Positions 1 to 7,395 of a DNA stretch of 64,000 bases are shown here, one piece after another. This DNA comes from CAVPEV01 sp963703555 (GTDB taxonomy: Bacteria > Actinomycetota > Actinomycetes > Actinomycetales > Cellulomonadaceae). The notes below the pieces were generated by a model. That model had not been told where the DNA came from. It made no database searches and was given only the letters and a program-made list of their open reading frames with translations. The translations under genes and the position numbers were made by a program. How positions within the stretch are numbered: position 1 is the stretch's first letter; every line of letters begins with the position of its first letter. Location of the stretch: NCBI GenBank assembly GCA_963703555.1, contig CAVPEV010000032.1, positions 1-64,000 of the forward strand. Direction: 5' to 3'.

Positions 1-31
1 ACCCGGCGGCCTGCCCCGTGACGGTGGTCAT
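1..31 (-). CDS. start of a gene running off the left edge (unidentified)
   Basis: An ATG at 31 on the minus strand opens a reading frame (MTTVTGQAAG...) that leaves the window after ten codons. It lies 66 bases past the end of the last chemotaxis gene and has an AGGA about seven bases upstream. The fragment is too short to name. It is reported because it follows the che operon in the same direction and could be its next member. Confidence 0.3.
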   Translation of the reverse strand, partial: MTTVTGQAAG

Positions 32-97
32 GGGCGCATCCTGGCAGAGCCGCCGGACCCACGCGCCACCGGGTCGGCGAGCGGACCGGTGCGCCGG

Positions 98-586
98 TCA
101 GAGCACGAGGAGGGACAGCCCTCCCGAGCCGTAGCCGTCGATCGCGACATCCAGGTCCACCCGTGGCACGTAGGCCGGCACCCAGCCGGCCACGTCGGCC
201 GGCAGCGGCTCCCCCGGCTCGTACACGGCCGCCAGCCGCAGGTGCGCGGCGTCGTCCGCGTTGACCAGGGCCGCCATGACGTTGAGGATCTCCCCGGCGT
301 TCTCCACGAGGTTGTCGGTCAGGCCGCCGTGGTCCACGCAGGCCGCCGCCCGGGGCACCGGCACCAGCGCGATGGCCGCCCCGGCCCAGGCCGCCAGCGG
401 CAGGTCGAGGAGGACGAGCGCGCCCACCCGCAGCGCGGCGTCGACGTACACGCCGACCATCGCGCCGTCACCCGCCGACGGGTCCACCATGCCCGCGCCG
501 GTGCGCACCTCGACGTCCCGGCCGAGCAGCCCGGCGAGCAGGTCCCGGATGTCCTTCGCCTCCGGCAGCGGGGTCTGCTCGGTCAT
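98..586 (-). CDS. cheX: CheX/CheC-like CheY-P phosphatase, copy 1
   Basis: A 162-residue cytoplasmic protein of the CheC/CheX type, which removes phosphate from CheY-P and so ends the motor signal. The family's active-site pair, an acid and an amide spaced E-x-x-N, is visible as GEILN (Glu99, Asn102) on a predicted helix followed by MAALVN. The ATG overlaps the stop of the upstream CheY gene (ATGA), so the two are likely translationally coupled and expected to act on each other. It is the last complete gene of the che operon. Only one E-x-x-N helix is seen, as in CheX, whereas CheC normally has two. The family is fairly clear; which CheY it serves is inferred from adjacency. Confidence 0.7.
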   Translation of the reverse strand: MTEQTPLPEAKDIRDLLAGLLGRDVEVRTGAGMVDPSAGDGAMVGVYVDAALRVGALVLLDLPLAAWAGAAIALVPVPRAAACVDHGGLTDNLVENAGEILNVMAALVNADDAAHLRLAAVYEPGEPLPADVAGWVPAYVPRVDLDVAIDGYGSGGLSLLVL

Positions 587-945
587 GCCAGCACCGGGTC
601 GATGACCTCGCGGAAGGACTCCGCAGTGAACGGCTTGGCGATGAGGAACAGCGCCCCGGCCGCCCGCGCCTGGGCCCGCATCTGTGCGGACCCCTCCGAG
701 GTGACGAACCCGAACGGCGTGGCGAACCCCGCTGCCCGCAACGACTGCAGGAGCTCCAGGCCGGTCATCCCGGGCATGTTCCAGTCGGACAGGACCACGT
801 CGGGCTCGTCCGCCTGCACGGCCTCGAAGGCGGCGACCCCGTCGGCCGCCTCGCGAACCTGCCAGTCGTACCCGGCCTGGCGCAGGGTGCGGATGACGAT
901 CTGGCGCATCACCCGGCTGTCGTCGGCCACCAGTGCTCGGATCAC
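583..945 (-). CDS. cheY: CheY-type single-domain response regulator, copy 1
   Basis: A 120-residue receiver domain with no output domain, as expected for a motor-switch messenger phosphorylated by CheA. The acidic pocket (Asp8, Asp9), phosphoacceptor Asp54 in LSDWNMPGM, the conserved Thr82 in VTSEG and Lys104 in AKPF are all present. The GTG start at 945 forms a GTGA overlap with the stop of the upstream CheX-like gene. This is the second of two CheY genes in the same operon, each followed by a CheX-like gene; the two differ across most of their surface, so they are unlikely to be fully redundant. Confidence 0.9.
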   Translation of the reverse strand: MIRALVADDSRVMRQIVIRTLRQAGYDWQVREAADGVAAFEAVQADEPDVVLSDWNMPGMTGLELLQSLRAAGFATPFGFVTSEGSAQMRAQARAAGALFLIAKPFTAESFREVIDPVLA

Positions 946-1472
946 GTCCGTGCTCCTTCCTCGCGGTGCGCGGCTTCCTCGGGGTGCGCGGCCGCCGGCC
1001 GGGCGCCCGGCACCGGGGCGCCCGGGAACGCCCACACCTCCACCAGCAGCGCCCGGCCCCGCCAGGCCAGCGGGGTGGACGAGACCAGCCGCGACCCGCT
1101 GCGGACCGGTGCGGCCCGGGCAACAGCGGGCATGGTCAGCCGGCCCGGCACCGGCAGCAAGGACTTGAGGTTGCCGCCCACGACATTGGCGACCTCGCCG
1201 AAGGCGTCCGCCAGGTCGGCCTCGGACACGGGTCGGCCGTCGGCCAACCCGAGCAGTGCGCGGGCCAGGTCCTGCGCGGTCGCCGACTCGGTGACCAACG
1301 CGGCCCGGCCGGGAGCCGCCCCGTGCAGGTCCACCCACGAGGTGATCGGGTCCTCCAGCCGGGGGACGTCGCCCTGCCAGGGCAGGAGCAGTCCGACGTC
1401 ACCGTCGACCATCGCGGAGAACACCTCGACGGCGATGGTGTAGACGTCCTCGGACGGAGCGGGCGGTGTCAT
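942..1472 (-). CDS. cheX: CheX/CheC-like CheY-P phosphatase, copy 2
   Basis: A 176-residue CheC/CheX-family protein. The phosphatase helix reads FGEVANVVGGNLKSLLP, with Glu93 and Asn96 forming the E-x-x-N motif and the following GGN typical of CheX. The N-terminal 85 residues and an Ala/Pro-rich tail are less conserved. Its ATG overlaps the stop of the upstream CheY (ATGA) and its own stop overlaps the next CheY start (GTGA), so it sits between two response regulators. Compared with the other CheX here it matches the classical family better. The role as phosphatase of one or both CheY proteins is inferred. Confidence 0.8.
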   Translation of the reverse strand: MTPPAPSEDVYTIAVEVFSAMVDGDVGLLLPWQGDVPRLEDPITSWVDLHGAAPGRAALVTESATAQDLARALLGLADGRPVSEADLADAFGEVANVVGGNLKSLLPVPGRLTMPAVARAAPVRSGSRLVSSTPLAWRGRALLVEVWAFPGAPVPGARPAAAHPEEAAHREEGART

Positions 1473-1852
1473 GCGAGCTCCTCTGCGGTGACCAGCCCGA
1501 GCAGCTCGAGCTTGTCGCGGACGGCGTCGGCGGTGAACGGCTTGATGAGGTACTCGTGCGCGCCCGCGGCCAGCGCCCGCACAACCTGGCCGTGCTCGCT
1601 CTCCGTGGTGACCATCATGATGGTCACGCGCCGCCACTGCGGGACGCGGCGGACCTGCATGACGAACTCCAGCCCGTCCATCACCGGCATGTTCCAGTCC
1701 ACGCACGCCAGGTCGGCGTCGAAGCCCTGCTCAAGCAGGTCCAGCGCCTGGCGCCCGTCGGCCGCCTCGGCGGTCTCGAAGCCGAGGTCGTGCAGGGTAC
1801 GGGCGACGATCCGGCGCATCGTCCGTGAGTCGTCGATGACGAGGGCTCTCAT
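1469..1852 (-). CDS. cheY: CheY-type single-domain response regulator, copy 2
   Basis: A 127-residue receiver domain. Asp7 and Asp8, phosphoacceptor Asp52 in CVDWNMPVMDG, Thr82/Thr83 in MMVTTES and Lys104 in LIKPF make a complete phosphorylation site. It is encoded directly after cheR with a four-base overlap and before a CheX-like gene. CheY proteins carry the signal from CheA to FliM/FliN of the switch. Its IMMVTTE segment is close to classical chemotaxis CheY, so it is the better candidate for the principal motor signal, though this is inference. Confidence 0.9.
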   Translation of the reverse strand: MRALVIDDSRTMRRIVARTLHDLGFETAEAADGRQALDLLEQGFDADLACVDWNMPVMDGLEFVMQVRRVPQWRRVTIMMVTTESEHGQVVRALAAGAHEYLIKPFTADAVRDKLELLGLVTAEELA

Positions 1853-2790
1853 CGTGGTCCTCCGTGACCCAGCGGGACGGTCGGGTGGGGTGGGGGTGCC
1901 GGCCTGGGCAGGACGGCGGGCGGAGCGGAGGGGCGCGCGGCCGCCTCGGCCGTCACCGGGGTGGCGGGTCGCGTGCGGGACTCCGGGTTCCGGTACACGG
2001 ACGTCCGGCTGACGGCAACCCGTTGCCAGACGTCGTCGATGCCCACGGTGGTCTCGGCGGAGCCGAGCACCAGGAACCCGCCCGGAGACATCGCGCGGCG
2101 CACCCGGGCGAGGATGGACCGCTTGGTGTCCAGGTCGAAGTAGATGAGCACGTTGCGCAGGAAGACGACGTCGAACGGACCGCCGGCCGGCGGCGGGTCC
2201 AGCAGGTTGTGCCGGACGAAGCTCACCTGGCCGCGCAACGACTCGGCCACCTGCCAGTCGGCACCGACCCGGGTGAAGTGCTGCACGAGCATCGCGACCG
2301 GCAGGCCACGGTTCATCTCCAGCTGGCTGTAGCGCCCGGACCTGGCGCGCGCCAGCACCTGCTCCGACAGGTCGGTGGCCAGCACGCGTGCGGTCACGGC
2401 CGGTGCGAGCTGCTGCAGCACCATGAGGACGGAGTACGGTTCCTGCCCCGTCGAGCAGCCGGCGGACCACACCCGCACCGGCGACGGTCCGGTCCGGCCG
2501 GCGGTCAGCGCGGGCACGATGTGCGTGCGCAGCGCCTCGAAGGGCTGGACGTCGCGGAACCAGGACGTCTCGTTCGTCGTCAGTGCCTCCACCACCCGGG
2601 AGGCGTCGCCCTCAGGCAGGTTCCGGCGCAGGCGCCCGACGTACTCGTCGACGTCCGCGGCCCCGGCGTCGGCGGCCAGCGCCCGCAGTCTGCTGTCCAC
2701 CAGGTACTCCTTGCCGGGTGCCAGGCGGATCGCGCTGCGGCGCCGGACCAGCTCGGCGACGAAGGCGAACGTCTCCGGGCGCACCGTCAT
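1849..2790 (-). CDS. cheR: chemotaxis protein methyltransferase CheR
   Basis: A 313-residue enzyme that transfers methyl groups from S-adenosylmethionine to glutamates of chemoreceptors, giving sensory adaptation. After an all-helical N-terminal domain, TTNETSWFR (71-79) is the CheR signature. The SAM-binding loop VWSAGCSTGQEPYS follows at about 107-120, then DLS and the LLD and FLRNVLIYF motifs of the catalytic domain. A Pro/Ala-rich tail of about 40 residues is extra. The gene overlaps cheB upstream and cheY downstream by four bases. It is the partner of CheB; no chemoreceptor gene lies in this window. Confidence 0.95.
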   Translation of the reverse strand: MTVRPETFAFVAELVRRRSAIRLAPGKEYLVDSRLRALAADAGAADVDEYVGRLRRNLPEGDASRVVEALTTNETSWFRDVQPFEALRTHIVPALTAGRTGPSPVRVWSAGCSTGQEPYSVLMVLQQLAPAVTARVLATDLSEQVLARARSGRYSQLEMNRGLPVAMLVQHFTRVGADWQVAESLRGQVSFVRHNLLDPPPAGGPFDVVFLRNVLIYFDLDTKRSILARVRRAMSPGGFLVLGSAETTVGIDDVWQRVAVSRTSVYRNPESRTRPATPVTAEAAARPSAPPAVLPRPAPPPHPTVPLGHGGPR

Positions 2791-3869
2791 CGCAGGCCCT
2801 TCCGCGACGCAGCGGCCGTCGGCGCCGCGACGCGGCCGAGGACGGCCTGGATGGTCCCCGCGACGTCGCCGAGCGGCACGACGTGGTGGGCGAGCCCCGC
2901 CGCCACGACCGCACCGGGCATCCCCCAGACGACGCTGGACTCCTGGTCCTGCGCCACCACGGTGCCGCCCGCGGCGACCACCTCCGCGCAGCCGTCCCGG
3001 CCGTCGGCGCCCATCCCGGTGAGGACCACGGCGAGCAGGTCGGGACCGAACGCCCGCACGGCGGACCGGAACAGCACGTCGGCCGAGGGACGGCAGAAGT
3101 TCACCGGGGGGCCGCACGTGACCACCGCGCGCGATCCTCCGCGACCGACCTGCAGGTGGCGGTCGCCGGGCGCGATGAGCACCAGGCCGGCCCGCAGCTC
3201 CTGGTCAGCCTCGGCCTCCACGACGGTGCACGGCCCCAGCCGGTCCAGCCGCGCCGCCAGCTGGCGGGTGAACAGCGCCGGCATGTGCTGGACCACGAGC
3301 ATCGGCACGGGCAGCGGCGCGGTCAGCCCCGACAGCACCCGCGACAGCGCCTCGGGGCCGCCGGTGGAGGTGCCGAGCACAACGGCCCGGACCGGGCGGG
3401 GAGGGACCGGACGCACTCCGGCGGCCGCCGACCGGTCGGGGCCACCCGGTGCCGACCGGTGACCGGGGACCAACGCCTTGATCCGGGGGACGAGGTCGGC
3501 CACGACCTGGGCGATCGCCGCCTGCATGCTCGCCGGCGCGGACGGCTTGGTCACGTAGTCCGTCGCCCCGGCCGCGAGCGCATCCAGGGTCGCGGCCGCA
3601 CCGCGCTCGGTCAGCGAGGAGAACATGATGACGGGCCGGCGGTACCCGGTGCGCCGCAGCTCGCGCACCGCCGCGATGCCGTCCATCTGTGGCATCTCGA
3701 GGTCCATGGTGATCAGGTCCGGGGCCAGCTGGGCCACCTTCGCCAGGGCGACCCGCCCGTCGGCGGCCACGCCGACGACGTCGATGTCCGGGTCGGCCGC
3801 CAGTGCGTCGGTCAGCAGGTGGCGGACGACGACCGAGTCGTCGACCACGAGGACCCTGATCCCGCTCAC
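2787..3869 (-). CDS. cheB: protein-glutamate methylesterase/deamidase CheB
   Basis: A 360-residue two-domain enzyme that demethylates and deamidates chemoreceptors. The receiver domain (about 1-125) has Asp10, Asp11, phosphoacceptor Asp56 in MDLEMPQMDG and Lys109. A proline-rich linker leads to the esterase domain with the catalytic triad Ser168 (GTSTGG), His195 (VVQHMP) and Asp289 (GMGADG). The GTG start at 3869 was chosen because it begins just before the first beta strand (IRVLVVDDS) and overlaps the stop of a small upstream ORF as GTGA. Phosphorylation by CheA is expected to activate it. Confidence 0.95.
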   Translation of the reverse strand: MSGIRVLVVDDSVVVRHLLTDALAADPDIDVVGVAADGRVALAKVAQLAPDLITMDLEMPQMDGIAAVRELRRTGYRRPVIMFSSLTERGAAATLDALAAGATDYVTKPSAPASMQAAIAQVVADLVPRIKALVPGHRSAPGGPDRSAAAGVRPVPPRPVRAVVLGTSTGGPEALSRVLSGLTAPLPVPMLVVQHMPALFTRQLAARLDRLGPCTVVEAEADQELRAGLVLIAPGDRHLQVGRGGSRAVVTCGPPVNFCRPSADVLFRSAVRAFGPDLLAVVLTGMGADGRDGCAEVVAAGGTVVAQDQESSVVWGMPGAVVAAGLAHHVVPLGDVAGTIQAVLGRVAAPTAAASRKGLR

Positions 3870-4087
3870 CCACGCTCCCCAGCTGTCGTCGTCACCCGTA
3901 CCGCCCTCCTGATCGCCGCCGGCCGGTCCCGCTCGAGCTGCCGGCCGACCGGGCTGCGACGGCGGTGCCCGGCGCCGCGGTCGCAGCCACAGCGGGGATG
4001 GGCAGGATGGTCGTCGTGGTCCTGGAGCTGCTCCTGGCTCAGCGGGTCCCGTGCGGCGGACGCCGGCCGGTGCGCGGGGATGGGCAT
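3866..4087 (-). CDS. possible small protein between cheW and cheB (unrecognised)
   Basis: A 73-codon reading frame fills the only sizeable gap in the che operon. Its ATG lies two bases after the cheW stop and its TGA overlaps the cheB GTG as GTGA, the arrangement used by most neighbouring genes. Against it, the product is rich in Arg, Pro and His, has no recognisable domain, and about 10 of 73 codons end in A or T, more than I see in neighbouring genes. A CGC pair and a GRQLERDRP stretch are the only notable features. It may be a real small gene or a leader whose translation couples cheB to cheW. Confidence 0.4.
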   Translation of the reverse strand: MPIPAHRPASAARDPLSQEQLQDHDDHPAHPRCGCDRGAGHRRRSPVGRQLERDRPAAIRRAVRVTTTAGERG

Positions 4088-4089
4088 GG

Positions 4090-4503
4090 TCAGGCGGCGG
4101 CCGCGTCGACGTCGAGGACGAGGAGCAGCTCCCGGTCGAGCTTGTAGGCGCCGACGACGAGACCGCGGACCGCCGGGTCCAGGGTGTCCGGCGGCGCCTC
4201 GAAGAGCTCCGGGCCCACCTCGACCACGTCACCGATCTGGTCGACGAGCAGGCTCACCGGGTCCCCGTCGACCTGGACGACGACCATCATCGGCTCGGCC
4301 GAGGCCGCCAGCGGGGCCAGCCCCAGCCGTGGCCGGAGGTCCACCGACAGCACCACCTGCCCGCGCAGGTTGACCAGCCCGGCGACGTCCGCGGGTGCGA
4401 GCGGCACCGGGGTGCGCCGGTGCGAGCGCAGCGCCTCCTGCACGCGGGCGACGTCGACGCCGTACAGGCTGCCGGCGACGGTGAAGGTGACGTACTGGCT
4501 CAT
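4090..4503 (-). CDS. cheW: chemotaxis coupling protein CheW
   Basis: A 137-residue CheW-domain protein that links chemoreceptors to the kinase CheA at the membrane array. It starts with the typical strand MSQYVTFTVAGSLYGVDV and contains VAGLVNLRGQVVLSVDLRPRLG, the receptor- and kinase-binding core, then LLVDQIGDVVEV. Length is normal for the family. The ATG overlaps the cheA stop by four bases (ATGA), so expression is likely coupled to CheA. Confidence 0.93.
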   Translation of the reverse strand: MSQYVTFTVAGSLYGVDVARVQEALRSHRRTPVPLAPADVAGLVNLRGQVVLSVDLRPRLGLAPLAASAEPMMVVVQVDGDPVSLLVDQIGDVVEVGPELFEAPPDTLDPAVRGLVVGAYKLDRELLLVLDVDAAAA

Positions 4504-6884
4504 CGGGACCCCACCAGCTCGGCGCCGGCGCGCACCGGCGCGCACCGGTCGCTCGAAGCCGGGCCGGCCGCCCCGCGGTCCGCCGTCGCGCCCACGGCGA
4601 CCTCGTCGAAGAAGGTCGGGTCCGCGGCCAGCACGGCGGACCGGACGTCGAGCAGCTCGGTGACCCGGTCGCCGAGCACGGTCGCGCCGAGCAGACCGGA
4701 GTCCTCCACCGCGGCGTGCCGGGCGACGTCGTCGGCCACGATGTCGTGGATCTCGTCGACCACCAGCCCGACGCTGCGCCCGTGCGCGGTGTAGACGACG
4801 ACCAGCAGCTCCGCGCGGTCCTGCGCGGTCTGCGCCCCGAGCAGCCGGTCCAGCCGGACCAGCGGGAGGATGGTCCCGCGGTACTGGACGACGGTCCGCG
4901 CGCCGACCCGCTCCACCTGGTCGGCGCGGATCCGCTCCAGCCGGGTCACCGAGGCCACCGGCATCGCCACTCGACGACCGTCGCCGACCCCGGCGACGAG
5001 CACCTGCTCGGCGACCCGTGCCGCACCGGCCCGGTCCGCCGCCTCCCGGGCGGCCCGCTCGTCGCGGGCCAGCCGGTCCACGTCCTCGACGAGGGACCGC
5101 CGGGCGATCGCCTGCACGTCGAGGATGAGGGCGACCGTGCCGTCGCCGAGCACCGTCGCGCCCGCGTACAGCCCGATGCTCGTCAGCCGTGCCGCCAGCG
5201 GCTTGACGACGATCTCCTCGGTGTTGAGCACCTCGTCCACGACGAGCCCGAACCGGCGCTGGTCCGCCTGCACGACGGCGATGATCGCGTCGGCCGGCGC
5301 GTCCGGCCCTGCCGTGGTGGCGTGGTCGTCGACGGCGTCGCGCGGGGGACCCGCCAGCCCGAGGACGTCCGCAAGACGGACGAGCGGCAGCAGGTCCCCG
5401 CGCAGCCGGTACACCGGGGCGGAGTGCACGTGCTCGATCGCCGGCCCGCCGCGCCCGTCCAGCGCGACGAGCTCGAGCAGGTTCGCCTGCGGGACGGCGT
5501 ACTGGTCGCCGCCGCAGCCGATCGTGAGCGCCGGCATGATCGCCAGGGTCAGCGGGATGCGCAGCCGCCACAGGGTGCCCCGGCCGAGCGCCGACTCGAC
5601 CTCCACCGTGCCGCCGATGGCCTCGACCTTCGTGCGCACGACGTCCATCCCGACCCCGCGGCCGGACACGTTCGTGACCGCCTGCGTCGTGGAGAACCCG
5701 GGCAGGAAGAGCAGCTGCTGCAGCTCCGCCACGGACATCGCGGCCGCCTGCTGCGCGGTGCGCAGCCCCCGGCGGACGGCCGTCGCCGCGACCTCGGCGG
5801 GGTCGATGCCGCGCCCGTCGTCGCCGACCTCGACGATCACCTGCCCGCTGGCGTGGAACGCCCGCAGGCTCAGCACGCCGCGAGGCGGCTTGCCGGCCGC
5901 CACGCGGTCCGCCGGGGACTCGATGCCGTGGTCGACCGCGTTGCGCACGAGGTGCGTGAGCGGGTCCTTGACCGCCTCGAGGAGGCCGCGGTCCAGCTCG
6001 GTGTCCCCGCCGGTCATCTCCAGGACCACCTCGCGGCCGCACGAGGCCGCCAGGTCCCGGACCATGCGGGGCATCGTGGCCCACAGGTGCTCGATGGGCT
6101 GCATGCGGGTCTTCATGACCCCCCGTTGCAGCTCGCCCGCAATGAGGTTGAGCCGTTGCGCGGACCGGGTGAGCTCCGCGTCGGCGGAGGCCGCGGCCAG
6201 CCGGGTGAGCTGGTTGCGGGACAGCACGAGCTCGCCGACCTGGCGCATCAGGGCGTCGAGGAGGTCGACGTCGACGCGGATCGCCGAGTCCGCCGCGCCG
6301 GCGCGCGGAGCGCCCGTCTCCTCGGTCGGCAGCACCGGTGCGGGAACGACGGCGGTCGGCGCCGCGGTGGGCGCGGCGGTGGTGGGCGCGGCGGCACGGG
6401 TCGCGGCGGTGGGCGCGGCGGTGGGCGCGGCGGTGGGCGCGGCGGTGGCCGGGGCCGGTCCACCCGGCGCCGACAGGCGGGCCCGGTCGGTCGGACCGGT
6501 GGCGTGCAGCACGGCGTCCAGGGCGGCGATGACGGGGTCCACGGCCACGTCGCCCTCGGTCCCGTCCCGGTCGATCGCGCCGAGGATCTCCCGCACGGTG
6601 TCGACCATGCGCAGCAGGACGTCCGTGGTGGGCCGGTCCATGGTGCGCCGACCGTCGCGCAGCTCGGCCAGCAGGCTCTCGCCGGCGTGCGTCAGCCGCT
6701 CCAGCGCGCCGAAGGCCAGGAACCCGCTGGTCCCCTTGATGGTGTGGATCGTCCGGAAGACGCTGCTCAGCAGGTCGCGCGAGCCGGGTGAGCTCTCCAG
6801 GGCGACCAGGTCCTGATCGAGCTGGTCGAGGTTCTCGTGGCTCTCGACGAGGAACTCGTGCACGATCTCGTCGACGTCGTCCAT
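4500..6884 (-). CDS. cheA: chemotaxis histidine kinase CheA (two C-terminal CheW-type domains)
   Basis: A 794-residue kinase that phosphorylates CheY and CheB in response to receptors. It has an HPt domain with phospho-accepting His47 in TIHTIKGTSGF; then an Ala-Pro-Thr repeat linker (about 150-195) in place of a clear CheY-binding P2 domain; then dimerisation helices (ELVLSRNQLTRL). The GHKL ATPase core follows, with N box LVRNAVDHGIE, G1 DDGRGID and GRGVGMDVV. Two CheW-like regulatory domains follow; the second ends about 25 residues before the C-terminus. A GGAGG-like ribosome site precedes the ATG, and a FliA-type promoter lies 45 bases upstream, separating cheA from csrA. It heads the che operon. 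Confidence 0.96.
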   Translation of the reverse strand: MDDVDEIVHEFLVESHENLDQLDQDLVALESSPGSRDLLSSVFRTIHTIKGTSGFLAFGALERLTHAGESLLAELRDGRRTMDRPTTDVLLRMVDTVREILGAIDRDGTEGDVAVDPVIAALDAVLHATGPTDRARLSAPGGPAPATAAPTAAPTAAPTAATRAAAPTTAAPTAAPTAVVPAPVLPTEETGAPRAGAADSAIRVDVDLLDALMRQVGELVLSRNQLTRLAAASADAELTRSAQRLNLIAGELQRGVMKTRMQPIEHLWATMPRMVRDLAASCGREVVLEMTGGDTELDRGLLEAVKDPLTHLVRNAVDHGIESPADRVAAGKPPRGVLSLRAFHASGQVIVEVGDDGRGIDPAEVAATAVRRGLRTAQQAAAMSVAELQQLLFLPGFSTTQAVTNVSGRGVGMDVVRTKVEAIGGTVEVESALGRGTLWRLRIPLTLAIMPALTIGCGGDQYAVPQANLLELVALDGRGGPAIEHVHSAPVYRLRGDLLPLVRLADVLGLAGPPRDAVDDHATTAGPDAPADAIIAVVQADQRRFGLVVDEVLNTEEIVVKPLAARLTSIGLYAGATVLGDGTVALILDVQAIARRSLVEDVDRLARDERAAREAADRAGAARVAEQVLVAGVGDGRRVAMPVASVTRLERIRADQVERVGARTVVQYRGTILPLVRLDRLLGAQTAQDRAELLVVVYTAHGRSVGLVVDEIHDIVADDVARHAAVEDSGLLGATVLGDRVTELLDVRSAVLAADPTFFDEVAVGATADRGAAGPASSDRCAPVRAGAELVGSR

Positions 6885-6928
6885 GCCACCTCCACGCCCG
6901 ACGGTCCGCCACTCGTCCTGCTGCGCTG

Positions 6929-6954
6929 ATCGGCAGCCGGCCGGGAGTGCTGAG
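6929..6954 (-). promoter_or_regulatory. FliA (sigma-28)-type promoter of the che operon
   Basis: On the minus strand the sequence reads CTCA, 16 bases, then GCCGATCAG. This matches the pattern shared by the other flagellar operons in the island and the GCCGAT core of known flagellar sigma-factor promoters. It ends 45 bases before the cheA ATG. Its -35 block is the last of several CCCCTCAGCAC copies in the adjoining repeat. Confidence 0.75.
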
Positions 6955-7024
6955 GGGTCGGGCGGGGGCCGGGCGTGCTGAGGGGCCGGGCGTGCTGAGG
7001 GGTCGGGCGTGCTGAGGGGCCGGG
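6946..7024. repeat. 17-bp tandem repeat upstream of the cheA promoter
   Basis: Full 17-base units lie at 6974-6990, 6991-7007 and 7008-7024, a degenerate unit at 6946-6962 and an 11-base fragment between (6963-6973). On the minus strand each full unit reads CCCGGCCCCTCAGCACG or the variant with one C-to-A change. Every full unit contains CCCCTCAGCAC, the same block that forms the -35 element of the cheA promoter. The array occupies most of the csrA-cheA space. Confidence 0.9.
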
Positions 7025-7038
7025 CGGGAGCGCCGAGC

Positions 7039-7347
7039 TCAGGAGGGCGGAGCCGACGGGGCGGAGCCGTCCGCGGCGCCGGCGGTGTCCGGACCGTCCG
7101 CAGGGCCCGGCGCGTCGCGGGTGACCGGGACCAGGCCCCGCAGCGCCGTCACCGCGTCGTCCGCTGCACCGCTCGCGCCGAGATTCTCCGCGCGCACCGC
7201 CTCGTAGACCTCGGCCCGGTGCACCCGCACCGAGCGCGGTGCGTCGATGCCCAGCCGGACCCCGTCGCTGCGCACCTCGATCACGGTGACGACCACGTCG
7301 TCCCCGATCATCAGGCGCTCCCCGACGCGACGGCTCAGCACCAGCAC
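7039..7347 (-). CDS. csrA: RNA-binding translational regulator CsrA, with extended tail
   Basis: A 102-residue protein whose first 60 residues are a standard CsrA: MLVLSRRVGERLMIG at the start, GVRLGIDAP in the core and VHRAEVYEAV at the RNA-binding end with the key Arg retained. CsrA dimers bind GGA motifs in hairpin loops and usually block ribosome binding; in Bacillus it represses flagellin and is held off by FliW. FliW is encoded here at 37287. The last 40 residues are a Gly/Ala/Pro-rich extension not seen in short CsrA proteins. The GTG start agrees with the family N-terminus. It is the last gene of the fliM operon. Confidence 0.93.
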   Translation of the reverse strand: MLVLSRRVGERLMIGDDVVVTVIEVRSDGVRLGIDAPRSVRVHRAEVYEAVRAENLGASGAADDAVTALRGLVPVTRDAPGPADGPDTAGAADGSAPSAPPS

Positions 7348-7395
7348 GGGGCCGACCTTACGGCATGCCCGGTGCGCGGCCCCGCGGCCGGCCGG

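Noticed and set aside
4716..6791. A 691-codon open frame opposite cheA
   Set aside because: It mirrors cheA in the antisense frame, is rich in Arg/Gly/Asp/His and has no domain. Long antisense frames are expected at this G+C content.
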